Source: Prevotella vespertina (GTDB taxonomy: Bacteria > Bacteroidota > Bacteroidia > Bacteroidales > Bacteroidaceae). From it: 64,000 bases of DNA. The position numbers were made by a program, and so were the translations under genes. Position 1 is the first letter of the stretch. Each line of letters begins with the position of its first letter. A model generated the notes under the pieces. That model searched no databases, was not told the origin of the DNA, and saw only the letters and a program-made list of their open reading frames with translations. Where the stretch lies: assembly GCF_009728485.1 (NCBI RefSeq), contig NZ_VVIQ01000011.1, positions 26,399 to 90,398 on the forward strand. The letters are read 5' to 3'. Below are positions 18,169 to 27,080 of the stretch, one piece after another.

Positions 18169-18335
18169 TAAAAGACATAGTAACATGTTAACTTATTCTG
18201 TGTTCCAGTAGACATAATGACATAAGGTCAGAGGGAAAAGACAAAGTAAGAGTTTAACTTTTCTATGGCTTGTTAGCCAGAATGACATAAGGACAGATTT
18301 TAGAAAGACATAATAACAGATTAACCTTTTCACTC
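18169..18335. repeat. 66-bp higher-order tandem repeat before vapE
   Basis: AAGACA(T/A)AGTAA-type units start at 18172, 18238 and 18305 (66 and 67 bp apart). Between them, a GACATAATGACATAAGG-type sub-unit also repeats. The period equals three 22-bp units and continues the preceding 22-bp array. Confidence 0.6.
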
Positions 18336-18396
18336 TTTCTCCTTTCTCACAAGCAACTTGTTCACTCGTAAACTTGTCAACTTAAAACTATCGTAT

Positions 18397-19641
18397 ATGC
18401 AATACAAGAATCTTAAGAATATTAAAGCTGAAAATCAGCGTAACCGACAGTCGGAAAGACTTAAAAATGATATTACTCGTCGTCTGCTCAACTATCTTGA
18501 GCGGAAGTATGAAATGCGGTATAACACCGCTTTGGGGTGTACGGAAATCCGAAAGGCAGGGAGTGATAAACCTTTTGTGGCTGCGGATGAACGGATGCGC
18601 AACACAATCGCTATAAAGGCGCGTCTTGATGGGATTGATGTGTGGGATAAAGACATCCGACGATACACGGAGTCGGGGTTTGTCAAGACTTTTAATCCTG
18701 TGGACGACTTCCTCAATAGCCTGCGAGGACGATGGGACGGAAAGGACCATATCAAGGCTTTGGCAGACTGTGTTCCTAATGATAACGCACGATGGGCAGA
18801 CTGGTTTCACACGTGGTTTCTGGCGATGGTGGCACAATGGATGGGCTTGGATAATGCACATGGTAACAGTGTGGCACCGCTACTCATCTCACGACAGGGT
18901 TATAGGAAGTCTACCTTCTGCAAACGCTTGCTGCCCGAAGCGTTGCAGTGGGGCTATAACGATAATCTTATCATGAGTGAGAAGCAGAATACGTTGCGGG
19001 CAATGACTCAGTCGCTGCTGATAAATATTGATGAGTTCAATGCCCTGTCGGCAAAGACACAAGACGGTTTTTTGAAGAATGTCATGCAGCTTGCAAGTAT
19101 CAAACTCCGTCAGCCTTATCGTCAGCAGCAGCTTACGTTGCCACGTGTTGCCTCTTTCATTGCCACAGCGAATATTTCGGATGTCTTTAGCGATCCCAGT
19201 GGTTGCCGTCGTTTTATAGCGGTTACGCTGACTGGTCCAATCCGTCTGCCCGACCGCATAGACTATGAGCAACTCTATGCGCAGGCTGTTGCTGAATTAG
19301 ATAGTGGTAGACGTTATTGGTTTGATGAGGCTGACACCCAAGAGATTATGGAGAATAACCAGCATTATCAGCAACGCACTCCTGCCGAAGCCCTCTTTTT
19401 GGATTGTTTCTCTATTCCAAAGGACTTGACCAAGGGTGCCTACATGACTGCCGCCTCTATCTTCAGCCTACTTCGTCAGCGATATGGCAGTCAACTGAAC
19501 CTGACAAGTCTTTCCCATTTCGGTCGTGTCCTTGCCAATATCCCGAACCTCCATAGTAAACATTCTTCGCATGGCACAGAGTATTTGGTAGCAGTACGTA
19601 GTAGCTTTAGCCAGTCTACCTCTCCCATCTTAAATCGTTAG
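18397..19641 (+). CDS. VapE-domain P-loop NTPase
   Basis: Protein of 414 residues from ATG 18397; the frame is also open to a TTG at 18358. The VapE core has a P-loop-like segment SRQGYRKSTFCKRLLP, where an Arg takes the place of the usual Gly, a Walker B-like INIDEFN, and an arginine-rich RRFIAVTL segment. VapE proteins are helicase-like ATPases of phage satellites and integrated elements. The BT4734-like or primase domain that often precedes VapE in Bacteroidota is absent, so the protein is a short form. It has long degenerate repeats upstream and TGACAGC boxes downstream. Confidence 0.8.
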   Translation: MQYKNLKNIKAENQRNRQSERLKNDITRRLLNYLERKYEMRYNTALGCTEIRKAGSDKPFVAADERMRNTIAIKARLDGIDVWDKDIRRYTESGFVKTFNPVDDFLNSLRGRWDGKDHIKALADCVPNDNARWADWFHTWFLAMVAQWMGLDNAHGNSVAPLLISRQGYRKSTFCKRLLPEALQWGYNDNLIMSEKQNTLRAMTQSLLINIDEFNALSAKTQDGFLKNVMQLASIKLRQPYRQQQLTLPRVASFIATANISDVFSDPSGCRRFIAVTLTGPIRLPDRIDYEQLYAQAVAELDSGRRYWFDEADTQEIMENNQHYQQRTPAEALFLDCFSIPKDLTKGAYMTAASIFSLLRQRYGSQLNLTSLSHFGRVLANIPNLHSKHSSHGTEYLVAVRSSFSQSTSPILNR

Positions 19642-19663
19642 TTGTTATCCGAATAAACTTTCA

Positions 19664-19752
19664 AAGTTGCTGTCACTGCTGTCACACCTTGATGCATTAT
19701 AAGTCGTTTATAATCTGTTTGTTGCGTGAAGTGTTAAAAGTGACAGCAACTT
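19664..19752. repeat. Right TGCTGTCA inverted boxes
   Basis: AAGTTGCTGTCACT (19664-19677) and its perfect inverse AGTGACAGCAACTT (19739-19752) enclose 61 bp. The left arm runs on as a second box, GCTGTCACA, 9 bp later. It mirrors the element at 17301-17385. Confidence 0.6.
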
Positions 19753-19845
19753 AAATCAAAACTATGTTAGCTTTATTGACATTCAGTATGAAAAGTTTTT
19801 TGTAAAAAACCTTTTCTATTTATTCTTTATATAAATATTTTATAT

Positions 19846-19853
19846 TATATTTG
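19846..19853 (+). promoter_or_regulatory. -7 box upstream of the DinD remnant
   Basis: TATATTTG fits TAnnTTTG. It would give a leader of about 185 nt before the DinD start. That leader has weak inverted repeats (GACACTAT with ATAGTGTT) but no recognised structure. Confidence 0.45.
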
Positions 19854-20039
19854 CAAGGTGTTACCCATGTTAATGGGGAAGTGTAACTAAAAACTCATCT
19901 ATGAAAGAGTGCAGGGAAAGACACTATATATTTTCTTGTTCGTAAATGACGATAAAGTGAGATGAGATTTAATATCTAAGTTACATAGTGTTCTAAGTCT
20001 TGCTGCTATGAATAAGATAAAAGCTACAAAACTGATAAG

Positions 20040-20387
20040 ATGAAAAAAGAAGTAATTCAAGAACTATACAATGGCTTTGAAGCTGTGGCTGTAGAGGTCG
20101 AGGGGATTGAATGTTGGAGTGCACGCAAACTTCAGCTGCTTTTGGGTTATTCCAAATGGGAGAATTTCTCGAAAGTAATAGATAAAGCCAAAATTGCCTG
20201 TGAAAATGCAAGGAGTTTGGTTTCTGACCATTTTCCTGACGTCAGGAAAATGGTTAATCTTGGCTCAGGGTCAGAAAGAGAGATTGATGATATTCTCTTA
20301 ACTCGCTATGGCTGTTACCTAATTGCACAAAATGGTGACCCACGTAAAGAAAAGTTGCTTACTTTTTTGTGGAAGGTTATTACCTGA
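20040..20387 (+). pseudogene. DinD-type N-terminal fragment
   Basis: 115 residues that match the start of DNA damage-inducible protein D: an ECWSARKLQLLLGYSKWENF segment and a DDILLTRYGCYLIAQNGDPRKE block. The homology stops right after NGDPRKE, where a full-length protein would go on for about 150 more residues. From there the DNA runs into a decayed Fic sequence, so this is a remnant made by deletion. Confidence 0.75.
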
Positions 20388-20609
20388 GTACGCGCATTTG
20401 GCTTGACCCCATGCTAAAGCGTTCTCTCAAACGGTGTGTGGATTGGAGTCAGATAGATAAGGACGAATATCTGACCGCAATGCGTGAGAGTATTTCTGAT
20501 AGCACACATCAAGACTTTGGTAAAACCTGCACTCACCACCAAGATGGGAGACCGAGAAATGTTTATGAAAGGTGTTGATTATTCATATTATTACGAACAG
20601 AATGAGTGA
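20355..20609 (+). pseudogene. Fic-family C-terminal remnant, frameshifted
   Basis: Reading from about 20369, the frame gives STRIWLDPMLKRSL, then CVDWSQIDKDEYLTAMRES, which are typical of the C-terminal half of Bacteroidota Fic proteins. Just before it, EGYYLSTR stands where the catalytic EGNGRSTR should be, so the HPFxxGNGR motif is destroyed. Near 20507 the frame shifts, and the ending DREMFMKGVDYSYYYEQNE is found one frame over, up to the stop at 20607-20609. The 5' half of the gene is gone. Confidence 0.75.
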
Positions 20610-20793
20610 TCCATAATCTCTTTAAGAGTTCATAGAACTACAATGTCCTTTCGAAGGATTCTACTTGTGTTAAAGGATAGAATGGAAGCGGATTTACTTC
20701 AATTGTGTAAGAGTATAGAATATGGATAAAAATATTATTAAGTTTATAATATTATAAGTAATATTGGGTTTAATTATAAAACAATAAAGACAT

Positions 20794-23217
20794 ATGACAA
20801 ATTCTGAAATAATAAACAAAATTTTTGAGGGAAATTGTATGTTGTTTTTAGGCTCTGGATTTTCTTTTGGAGCGACAAACAACAATCCTAAAGACTCCAC
20901 GTTCAAGGGAGCTAGTACTCTTGCACACATGTTGTTGGAAGATGCTGGGTATTCAAGTAAAACAGATGATTTACGAAAAGCTTCTTCTGCATATCTTAGG
21001 AAAAAGACGCCTGAGGACTTAATAGCTCTGCTTAAGCAGGAATTTTGCGCTACTTCAATATCACCGTCCCATGATTATATTGGAAGTTTGAACTGGTTTC
21101 GAATCTACACTACTAATTATGATAACATTATTGAGTTAGCTTATAATAAAGCACAAAAACGGCTGATGCCCAAAACGTTATCTTCTACCCATTTGGGAAC
21201 TGAGGATTATAGATATTGTTGTATTCATCTTAATGGGTTTATTGATTCGCTTTCTTATGATAAATTAGATAATGAATTCAAACTCACATCTGCTAGTTAT
21301 TTGACAGAAGATTTTACCAAGTCAGAATGGTTTGATATTTTTAAGTCTGATGTTATGGCTTGCGAAGCATTGATATTTATTGGTTTCTCTATGGATTATG
21401 ATATAGATTTAGCAAGAATACTAGCTTCTGGAATAACAAAAGACAAGACTTTGTTTGTTGTACGACCAGATGAAGATGAATTAAACGTCAGTAGTCTATC
21501 TGATTTTGGGAATGTATTAAATTCAGGACTTGATGGATTCGTCAAGATGGTTAAGGAATCCCAAAGTAATTACGTTCCAAGTGCAACTAAACTTTTCACC
21601 CCAATTAGTTTTCTTAGATCGGATATAAACAGAGATGTTCCATCTATACGTGATATAGACTTTTATCAGTTAATTTTAAACGGATATATAGATAAGCATT
21701 TGGCTTTCCATTCATTAGTTAATAATAGCTCATATCCATACTTAATATACCGAAATAAACTTCAAGAATGTATAGATGCTATTAAGAATGGTTCAAATAG
21801 TATATTAATTGAATCTGCTCTAGGAAATGGAAAATCTATCTTTTTGAATGAACTCGAATTATTGCTTGTCAAAGAAGGGAAAGAGGTTTTTGTCTATGAC
21901 AAATATACTTCAAGAGTTACGTGGGAAATTACCCAAATATGTGAAAGATTTTCAAATGCTATAGTTATTTTTGATGACTACCACTCTTCTCGAGACCAAG
22001 TAAAGAGTTTACGTAATTATTCAAAACAAATTTGTATTATCACGTCTGAACGTAAATCTCTTCATGAGGTGATATTTGATGAGATTGAAGATGTTTTGGG
22101 GGAAAGTTATAAGGTTGTAAATATTGACAAATTATCAGATAACGAAATCCAAGCATTGGATGCTTTATTGGATAAATACTCTCTGTGGACTGATTTGAGC
22201 GCTTCTACAAACAGACAATCGTATATCAAAAACACGTGTGGAAGCGAATTATGCCGTGTTATTCTCAGTAGAATTTCTAGCCCAAATCTTACGTCTAGAA
22301 TCAAGGAAACAATAGCATCAATCTCACGAAATAAATCATTTGAAGAGGCTTTCAAGTTTTTGATGGTTGCAGAATGCTTTCATATTCGTTTTACGATAAT
22401 GGATATAGCAACATGGGTTGGAGCAGAATTATTTAATAAACCAAGTTTTCGCCAAAATCAAACAATAAAAGAATTTATCGATATAGAAGCTACCGATATT
22501 AAATTTAAGTCATCAATTGTAGCAAAATATATACTTACAACACTTTATTCTCCGAAAGATGTAATAGATATTCTGATACAGTTGGTAAAACGTTTAGATA
22601 TACTATCCAAAAATTCGTCCCCAAATAGAATTAGATTAATTACTTTTGTAAACTTTACGACAATTCAATCATGTTTGAATATAAAGGATAATGCGTGGAA
22701 AACGGAAATATATCGTTTTTATGAAGTTGTTAAGGACTGCACTTTTTGTAAAACAAATATAGATTTTTGGCTACAGTACGCTATAGCTAGATTATATAAT
22801 AGGGATTATGTCATATCCAAGACCTTATTTGATAAATGCTATTCACTTGCCAATGCAAATTGCAATTATAGAACATATAAAATCGATAATCATTATTGTC
22901 GCTTCCTTTTGGAGAATGAGATAGAATTCGGATCGGTTGGTACTTGTATGGAGGCATTTAGGCATGCACATGAAATACTTTCAAATACTCATCCAGGGGA
23001 CGAGAAAAAACATTATCCATTTAAGGTTGCAGGCTTATATAAAAAATTTTACGAGACATTCAAGGACAAGCTATCTAAAAAGGAATGCACAGATTTCAAA
23101 CAATCATGTTTGGATATGCTAGAGAAATGTCAGTTATATCTAAATAGTGATGATTGCACAAATGCTAGAATTGTTCGAGATACCCAATCTAAATTAGAAA
23201 TGATAATAGCAGACTAA
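20794..23217 (+). CDS. SIR2-domain P-loop protein (Avs5/DSR-like)
   Basis: Protein of 807 residues. The N-terminal SIR2-like NADase domain has the glycine motif GSGFSFGA (20-27), TTNYD (106-110), the likely catalytic His145 in IHLNG, and GFSMD (197-201). A second domain is a STAND-like P-loop NTPase, with GNGKS (344-348) and a Walker B ending in FDD (393-395). The C-terminal half looks alpha-helical and may sense a phage component. The layout resembles SIR2-STAND (Avs5) and DSR proteins, which deplete NAD+ on phage infection. It stands alone, in AT-rich DNA, in the accessory region; the anti-phage role is inferred. Confidence 0.85.
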   Translation: MTNSEIINKIFEGNCMLFLGSGFSFGATNNNPKDSTFKGASTLAHMLLEDAGYSSKTDDLRKASSAYLRKKTPEDLIALLKQEFCATSISPSHDYIGSLNWFRIYTTNYDNIIELAYNKAQKRLMPKTLSSTHLGTEDYRYCCIHLNGFIDSLSYDKLDNEFKLTSASYLTEDFTKSEWFDIFKSDVMACEALIFIGFSMDYDIDLARILASGITKDKTLFVVRPDEDELNVSSLSDFGNVLNSGLDGFVKMVKESQSNYVPSATKLFTPISFLRSDINRDVPSIRDIDFYQLILNGYIDKHLAFHSLVNNSSYPYLIYRNKLQECIDAIKNGSNSILIESALGNGKSIFLNELELLLVKEGKEVFVYDKYTSRVTWEITQICERFSNAIVIFDDYHSSRDQVKSLRNYSKQICIITSERKSLHEVIFDEIEDVLGESYKVVNIDKLSDNEIQALDALLDKYSLWTDLSASTNRQSYIKNTCGSELCRVILSRISSPNLTSRIKETIASISRNKSFEEAFKFLMVAECFHIRFTIMDIATWVGAELFNKPSFRQNQTIKEFIDIEATDIKFKSSIVAKYILTTLYSPKDVIDILIQLVKRLDILSKNSSPNRIRLITFVNFTTIQSCLNIKDNAWKTEIYRFYEVVKDCTFCKTNIDFWLQYAIARLYNRDYVISKTLFDKCYSLANANCNYRTYKIDNHYCRFLLENEIEFGSVGTCMEAFRHAHEILSNTHPGDEKKHYPFKVAGLYKKFYETFKDKLSKKECTDFKQSCLDMLEKCQLYLNSDDCTNARIVRDTQSKLEMIIAD

Positions 23218-23259
23218 GGCGTTTAGTTGTGTATAAAAATATATGTACTTTAGAATAAG

Positions 23260-23267
23260 TATCTTTG
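23260..23267 (+). promoter_or_regulatory. Orphan -7-like box
   Basis: TATCTTTG faces a gap of 250 bases with no gene on its strand. It may be a relic of a lost gene or a small RNA promoter. The gap 23218-23459 holds nothing else that I can name. Confidence 0.3.
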
Positions 23268-23459
23268 CAATACAAGTAGAAATACAAAACAAACGATAGA
23301 TGTTGTCTATAGTATGAGGATACAGAAATCTCTCGATAATTATTGATTCTTATTATTTAGGATATTTTAGATGTTTCATTTTTGTACCATATAAATATAA
23401 GCAACAGATAATCAACGGTAGACATGTCAGAGGAAGAAAACGATACTTACATATAACCA

Positions 23460-23491
23460 AACCCGCAGCAACTGGATGGTTGCTGCGGGTT
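23460..23491. terminator. Terminator after the fucosidase fragment
   Basis: Perfect 13-bp stem AACCCGCAGCAAC / GTTGCTGCGGGTT with a 6-nt loop. It can stop transcription in either direction. Confidence 0.8.
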
Positions 23492-23525
23492 GTATTTGAA
23501 ATATGATAAGGTGAGAAAGCCTACA

Positions 23526-24629
23526 TCACAACGTCAACTCAACGATATAATCAATCTCAGTAGGGACGGTGTCGAAGTTAAGGGTGATGCCGTTACCAGT
23601 CTTTGTGAAGTTGACACGCTTGTTGGTACCAAAGACGGTGGCAGACTTGATTTTGTGGTTGCCAGTAGGGATGAAGAGGCTGGTGTCCATATAGTTTAGG
23701 ATGTGGATATAGAGTTTGTTACCACGTTGTGTACTTACTCCCCAGTCGTGAGGACCAACGATGCCGCCACGTGTGCCGTAGATGGTTTCACCATATTTGT
23801 TCATCCATTCACCGATAGCCTGAAGGCGGTTGAGGGCAAGAGCGGGGAGGGCACCACCTGGTTCTGGACCGATGTTGAGTAGGAGGTTGGCATTCTTTCC
23901 TGCAGCACGAACGAGCATCTGAATCAACTCTTTGGGTGACTTATAGAGGGTGTCGGTGATATTGTAACCCCAATGCTCGTTGATAGTCTGGCATGATTCT
24001 AAGGGTAGGCGACCGATGCTCTGACCAGAGAGACCAGCCTTGTTCTCACCCGGTAGGTCACGTTCAAAGATCTGAATATCCTCACCAGGGAAAGGAGTAT
24101 GGTGATGATTGTTAGCAATGAGGCACTGTGGCTGCAGTTTGTGAATCAATGCATACTGCTCCTCCAACTGCCAATCGAAAGGCTTCGCGTCACTGTCATG
24201 ATCCCACCAACCATCAAACCAGATTGCCCCTACCTTTCCATAGTTTGTGAGCAATTCTGTCAGCTGTGTGTTCATAAACTTATAGTAGCTTGCCCAGTTA
24301 ACCTTCTCTTTTGGTCTACCAGTGCCAGTTCCTGTTCTACCCACAGGATAGTCCTCACGTCCCCAGTCAAGGTGAGAATAGTAAAGATGCAACTTGATAC
24401 CATTTCGTTGGCAAGCATCAGCCATTTCTTTAATGATGTCACGTTTGAATGGAGTACCATCAACGGAATTATACGTGCTGGTAGCTGTCTTAAAGAGTGA
24501 GAATCCATCATGGTGGCGTGTCGTAATGGTGATATACTTTGCACCAGCAGCTTTGATAGCTTTTACCCAAGCATCCGCATCAAACTCTGAAGGATAGAAC
24601 GTCTTTGCCAATTTAGACGTAATGGACAT
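23526..24629 (-). pseudogene. GH29 alpha-L-fucosidase, 5'-truncated
   Basis: About 368 codons that match a GH29 alpha-L-fucosidase from the FDADAWVK...HHDGF block to the end, including the nucleophile motif GAIWFDGWWD. The signal peptide and about the first 90-100 residues of a normal enzyme are missing. The open frame runs on to 24725, but those 32 codons are antisense to a CPBP fragment, so they are not fucosidase. The gene was cut by a recombination with the junction near 24630. A catalytically complete enzyme is unlikely without the start of the barrel. Confidence 0.85.
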
Positions 24630-24915
24630 ATCGTCATCAAGTATCTCCATATGGTACTCTTCTATCTCTTGGCAACCCTTATCCCATGGATATTCTGGTT
24701 TACTACCAGTTATGTAAGTCATCATGTAGTTTATTCGGAAAGTACATGGATAGTCCCATTGTTGGGATTGGTTGGACTTTGTTTCCCAATGGTTCTAACC
24801 ATTATGTTAGTCTCTCGATATCAAGACCTTCGTAAGGATTTTTTCCTTTTGTATTTTTGAAGAACTGGGTCTATTACAAAACAAATCGAAATATTCTCGT
24901 AGTCATTACCTTTCC
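24630..24915 (+). pseudogene. CPBP gene fragment with internal deletion
   Basis: The bases from ATCGTCATCAAGTAT on closely match the CPBP gene at 16280. After about 220 bp, at the equivalent of 16490, the copy jumps by about 390 bp to the segment that encodes NWLYYKTNRNILV, and then decays near 24915. The zinc-ligand motifs are all lost. Its left end abuts the truncated fucosidase. Confidence 0.85.
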
Positions 24916-25025
24916 TGTATGAAACTTTTATCTTAGCATAATAGAAACTTCATAAACCCGCCCTTATTTCTCACCTAATTAATAACAAACCTCTCTGTCT
25001 CAAGTATCCTATCAAACCTTTTTAT

Positions 25026-25033
25026 TATCTTTG
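25026..25033 (+). promoter_or_regulatory. -7 box of the lipoprotein gene at 25064
   Basis: TATCTTTG lies 30 bases upstream of the ATG, and overlaps an in-frame TTG at 25031, which therefore cannot be the start. Confidence 0.6.
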
Positions 25034-25063
25034 TACATTGTTTCTTCTAAATTTAATGAAGAT

Positions 25064-25513
25064 ATGAAAGAATTTATATTGAGCTTGTTATTAACAATTT
25101 GTTTTGTCGGGTGTTCTATAAGAAGGAGCTCAGATGAAACGAAGCAGCCTGTAAGTACTGAACAAACGGATTTAGATACTAATGAGGTCTCAGGCGAGTC
25201 TCCTTCTTTCTCCACAGATTCGGAGTATTCTGACGGAACTGATGATGAGTTGACAGATGAGTCGTCTGAAGGTAGTGAGGTTGAAGATGGAACTCATTCT
25301 GCAACGGTTTATTACAATAATCCTCAAACCGGCTATAGTGCTACATATACGCTTGATGTTGAAGTAGAGGATGGTCAGGTCGTACAGATTGATTTCCCTA
25401 ATGGAGGTTATATTGACAGTGATCATATTACACCAGAAGCTCTAAATTCTGATGGAGAATGTACTATTTATGGTGATGACGGAAAGACATACGTTATACA
25501 TATTGACTTGTAA
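25064..25513 (+). CDS. Small acidic lipoprotein of unknown function
   Basis: Protein of 149 residues from ATG 25064. A lipoprotein signal ends at FVGC. A Ser/Glu/Asp-rich spacer follows (residues about 25-85), then a small domain of about 60 residues with YYNNPQTGYSATY and DVEVEDGQVVQIDFPNGG, and a C-terminal GDDGKTYVIHID. I do not recognise the family. The layout suggests a tethered outer-membrane lipoprotein with a small beta-rich domain. Confidence 0.7.
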   Translation: MKEFILSLLLTICFVGCSIRRSSDETKQPVSTEQTDLDTNEVSGESPSFSTDSEYSDGTDDELTDESSEGSEVEDGTHSATVYYNNPQTGYSATYTLDVEVEDGQVVQIDFPNGGYIDSDHITPEALNSDGECTIYGDDGKTYVIHIDL

Positions 25514-25778
25514 TTCACGTTCTACATATCTGGTGTCTAAAAAGGTCGTGATAGGAGTGACTGGAAAGTGAAATGTACTCGTTCAGACTCTGTTATATAG
25601 CGAGGGATAAGAGATTGACTTTGAGAAGATAGGACTCTCTTTTGGAAATGTTTAAGAGGCACGAGGAACGTGATAAAAGGTGGTAGTGAGATTGGAAAGA
25701 GGGGGATTATTAATTTTTAACGAGTGATGAATGATAAATAAAAAAAATATATTTACTTTTGTTACCGCTAATGTAATT
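25514..25778. other. Gene-free gap
   Basis: AT-rich, with no gene or clear structure before the 22-bp array that begins at 25779. Confidence 0.4.
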
Positions 25779-25930
25779 GTCTTTTGGAAGGTCTGCAATT
25801 TTCTTTTGAAAGGTTCTCAATGGTCTTTTAAAAGGTACTCAGCGGTCTTTTAAAAAGTCATGTACTAATCTTTGAAAAGCTATTTAATCGTCTCTTAAAG
25901 AGAGAATTTATTTTCTTTTGAAAGGTTATG
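25779..25930. repeat. 22-bp periodic array, CTTTTAAAAG family
   Basis: Seven units. The box CTTTT(G/A)(G/A)AAG starts at 25781, 25803, 25825, 25847, about 25870, 25892 and 25915; the first three intervals are exactly 22 bp. The box is a 10-12 bp palindrome, and single copies lie at 3958 and 5556. The array lies just upstream of a lipoprotein gene (26010). Confidence 0.8.
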
Positions 25931-26009
25931 TTAATATAAAAGAATCATTGAATGTATGATTCGAAGGGGTAAATCTATTAGAAACTAGTAATTATAAATA
26001 TAATAAAAA

Positions 26010-26897
26010 ATGAGACATTCAAAGTTTTTAGTAGTGAGTTTATTGGCGTTGATGACGTTGAGTTTCACGGCATGCAGTAGTTCTGATGATGATGGAGGAA
26101 AGGGTAAGATAGAACGACCGAAGTATTTGTCTGATGCTACAAGATACAAGATTACAACGCAGGGATCTACTTGGAAGAGTCTTGAACTAACTGAAGATGG
26201 ACGCTACTTTATCGTGTATGATGGTAGTGTTTCTGGATCTTCTTCACAAGATAATGATGATGTTATCGTCTCTGGAAGTTATGAGAAGAAAGGTAATCGA
26301 TATGTATTGAATACTGTTGGCGAGCTGACTATCACTGCTAACAACAACTCATACGAATTGCTGTTGACCAATAAAGGGAAGTCTCTCAAGTTCTCTGCCC
26401 AGAAGTCTGGAACGTTACCTTCTAATAAGGTCAACGATGAGTTGTGTCGTACATGGGTGTTCTCTAAGTGTTATATCGTTGTGAAGTATGATGGAAAGAA
26501 GGTCTATAATGCTTCATCTACCTCTGCCAATGAGCTTTACGATGGATTTAGATCAGCAATAAACACACCTGAGTATAAGGACAAGTTAAAGCTTTCTCAA
26601 GACAAGGAGGATGATATTGATGGCTTAAGGCTATTGAGAACGGTTACGTTTACGCATGCAGGTTCATATTATGTAACCACTACGGACGGTCGTGAAGACC
26701 TAATGAATTACTGGAAATGGATTAACGCTAACGAGTTGATCATAGGCTTTTCAGAAAATGAGGATCAGACCTCTGTACATGATCAAGCTGCCCTCAAGTT
26801 TTATAATGGGCAGTTGATCATGGTAGATAGCCAATCTAAAGGTCGTGAAGAAGTTACTATTACAATGGAATTTCAACCTGTTCATACAGATCGTTAA
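26010..26897 (+). CDS. Lipoprotein of unknown function
   Basis: Protein of 295 residues. A lipoprotein signal ends at FTAC, followed by SSSDDDGG, the acidic-run signal often seen on surface-exposed Bacteroidota lipoproteins. The mature chain is rich in beta strands, with two similar halves: GSYEKKGNRYVL (about 90) and later LRTVTFTHAGSYYV (about 210). It resembles lipocalin-like lipoproteins, but I cannot assign a family. A strong terminator follows. Confidence 0.75.
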   Translation: MRHSKFLVVSLLALMTLSFTACSSSDDDGGKGKIERPKYLSDATRYKITTQGSTWKSLELTEDGRYFIVYDGSVSGSSSQDNDDVIVSGSYEKKGNRYVLNTVGELTITANNNSYELLLTNKGKSLKFSAQKSGTLPSNKVNDELCRTWVFSKCYIVVKYDGKKVYNASSTSANELYDGFRSAINTPEYKDKLKLSQDKEDDIDGLRLLRTVTFTHAGSYYVTTTDGREDLMNYWKWINANELIIGFSENEDQTSVHDQAALKFYNGQLIMVDSQSKGREEVTITMEFQPVHTDR

Positions 26898-26915
26898 CAG
26901 ATTCCAATTATAAAG

Positions 26916-26951
26916 AAAAGTCCGAATCCAGTGCAAGGATTCGGACTTTTT
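26916..26951 (+). terminator. Terminator after the lipoprotein gene at 26010
   Basis: Perfect 14-bp stem AAAAGTCCGAATCC / GGATTCGGACTTTT with a 7-nt loop and flanking T. Confidence 0.9.
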
Positions 26952-26994
26952 CGTATCTGTTAAAGCCATTTTAAAGTGCAACTGATAATTTACA

Positions 26995-27072
26995 GGATTA
27001 TTACAAGTGCTTTGGAGAACCATTACAAGTGCCTTGGAGAAGTATTACAGAAGCCTTGGAGAGGTGCTGTAA
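26995..27072. repeat. 22-bp periodic array, CCTTGGAG family
   Basis: TTGGAG recurs at 27012, 27034 and 27056, exactly 22 bp apart, each preceded by ATTACA(A/G). The units contain a short CAAG/CTTG inverted repeat. The array lies just past the 3' end of sprA. Confidence 0.7.
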
Positions 27073-27080
27073 ACCTCTTT

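Noticed and set aside
18103..18335. CRISPR array
   Set aside because: The 22-bp arrays here and elsewhere have no constant repeat separated by unique spacers, and no cas gene is present.
24630..24725. Start of the fucosidase at 24725
   Set aside because: These codons are antisense to the CPBP fragment and have no fucosidase homology; the gene is truncated.
15801..25000. Integrated prophage or conjugative element
   Set aside because: There is no integrase, structural or transfer gene, and no tRNA attachment site; the region is a patchwork of remnants and stand-alone genes.
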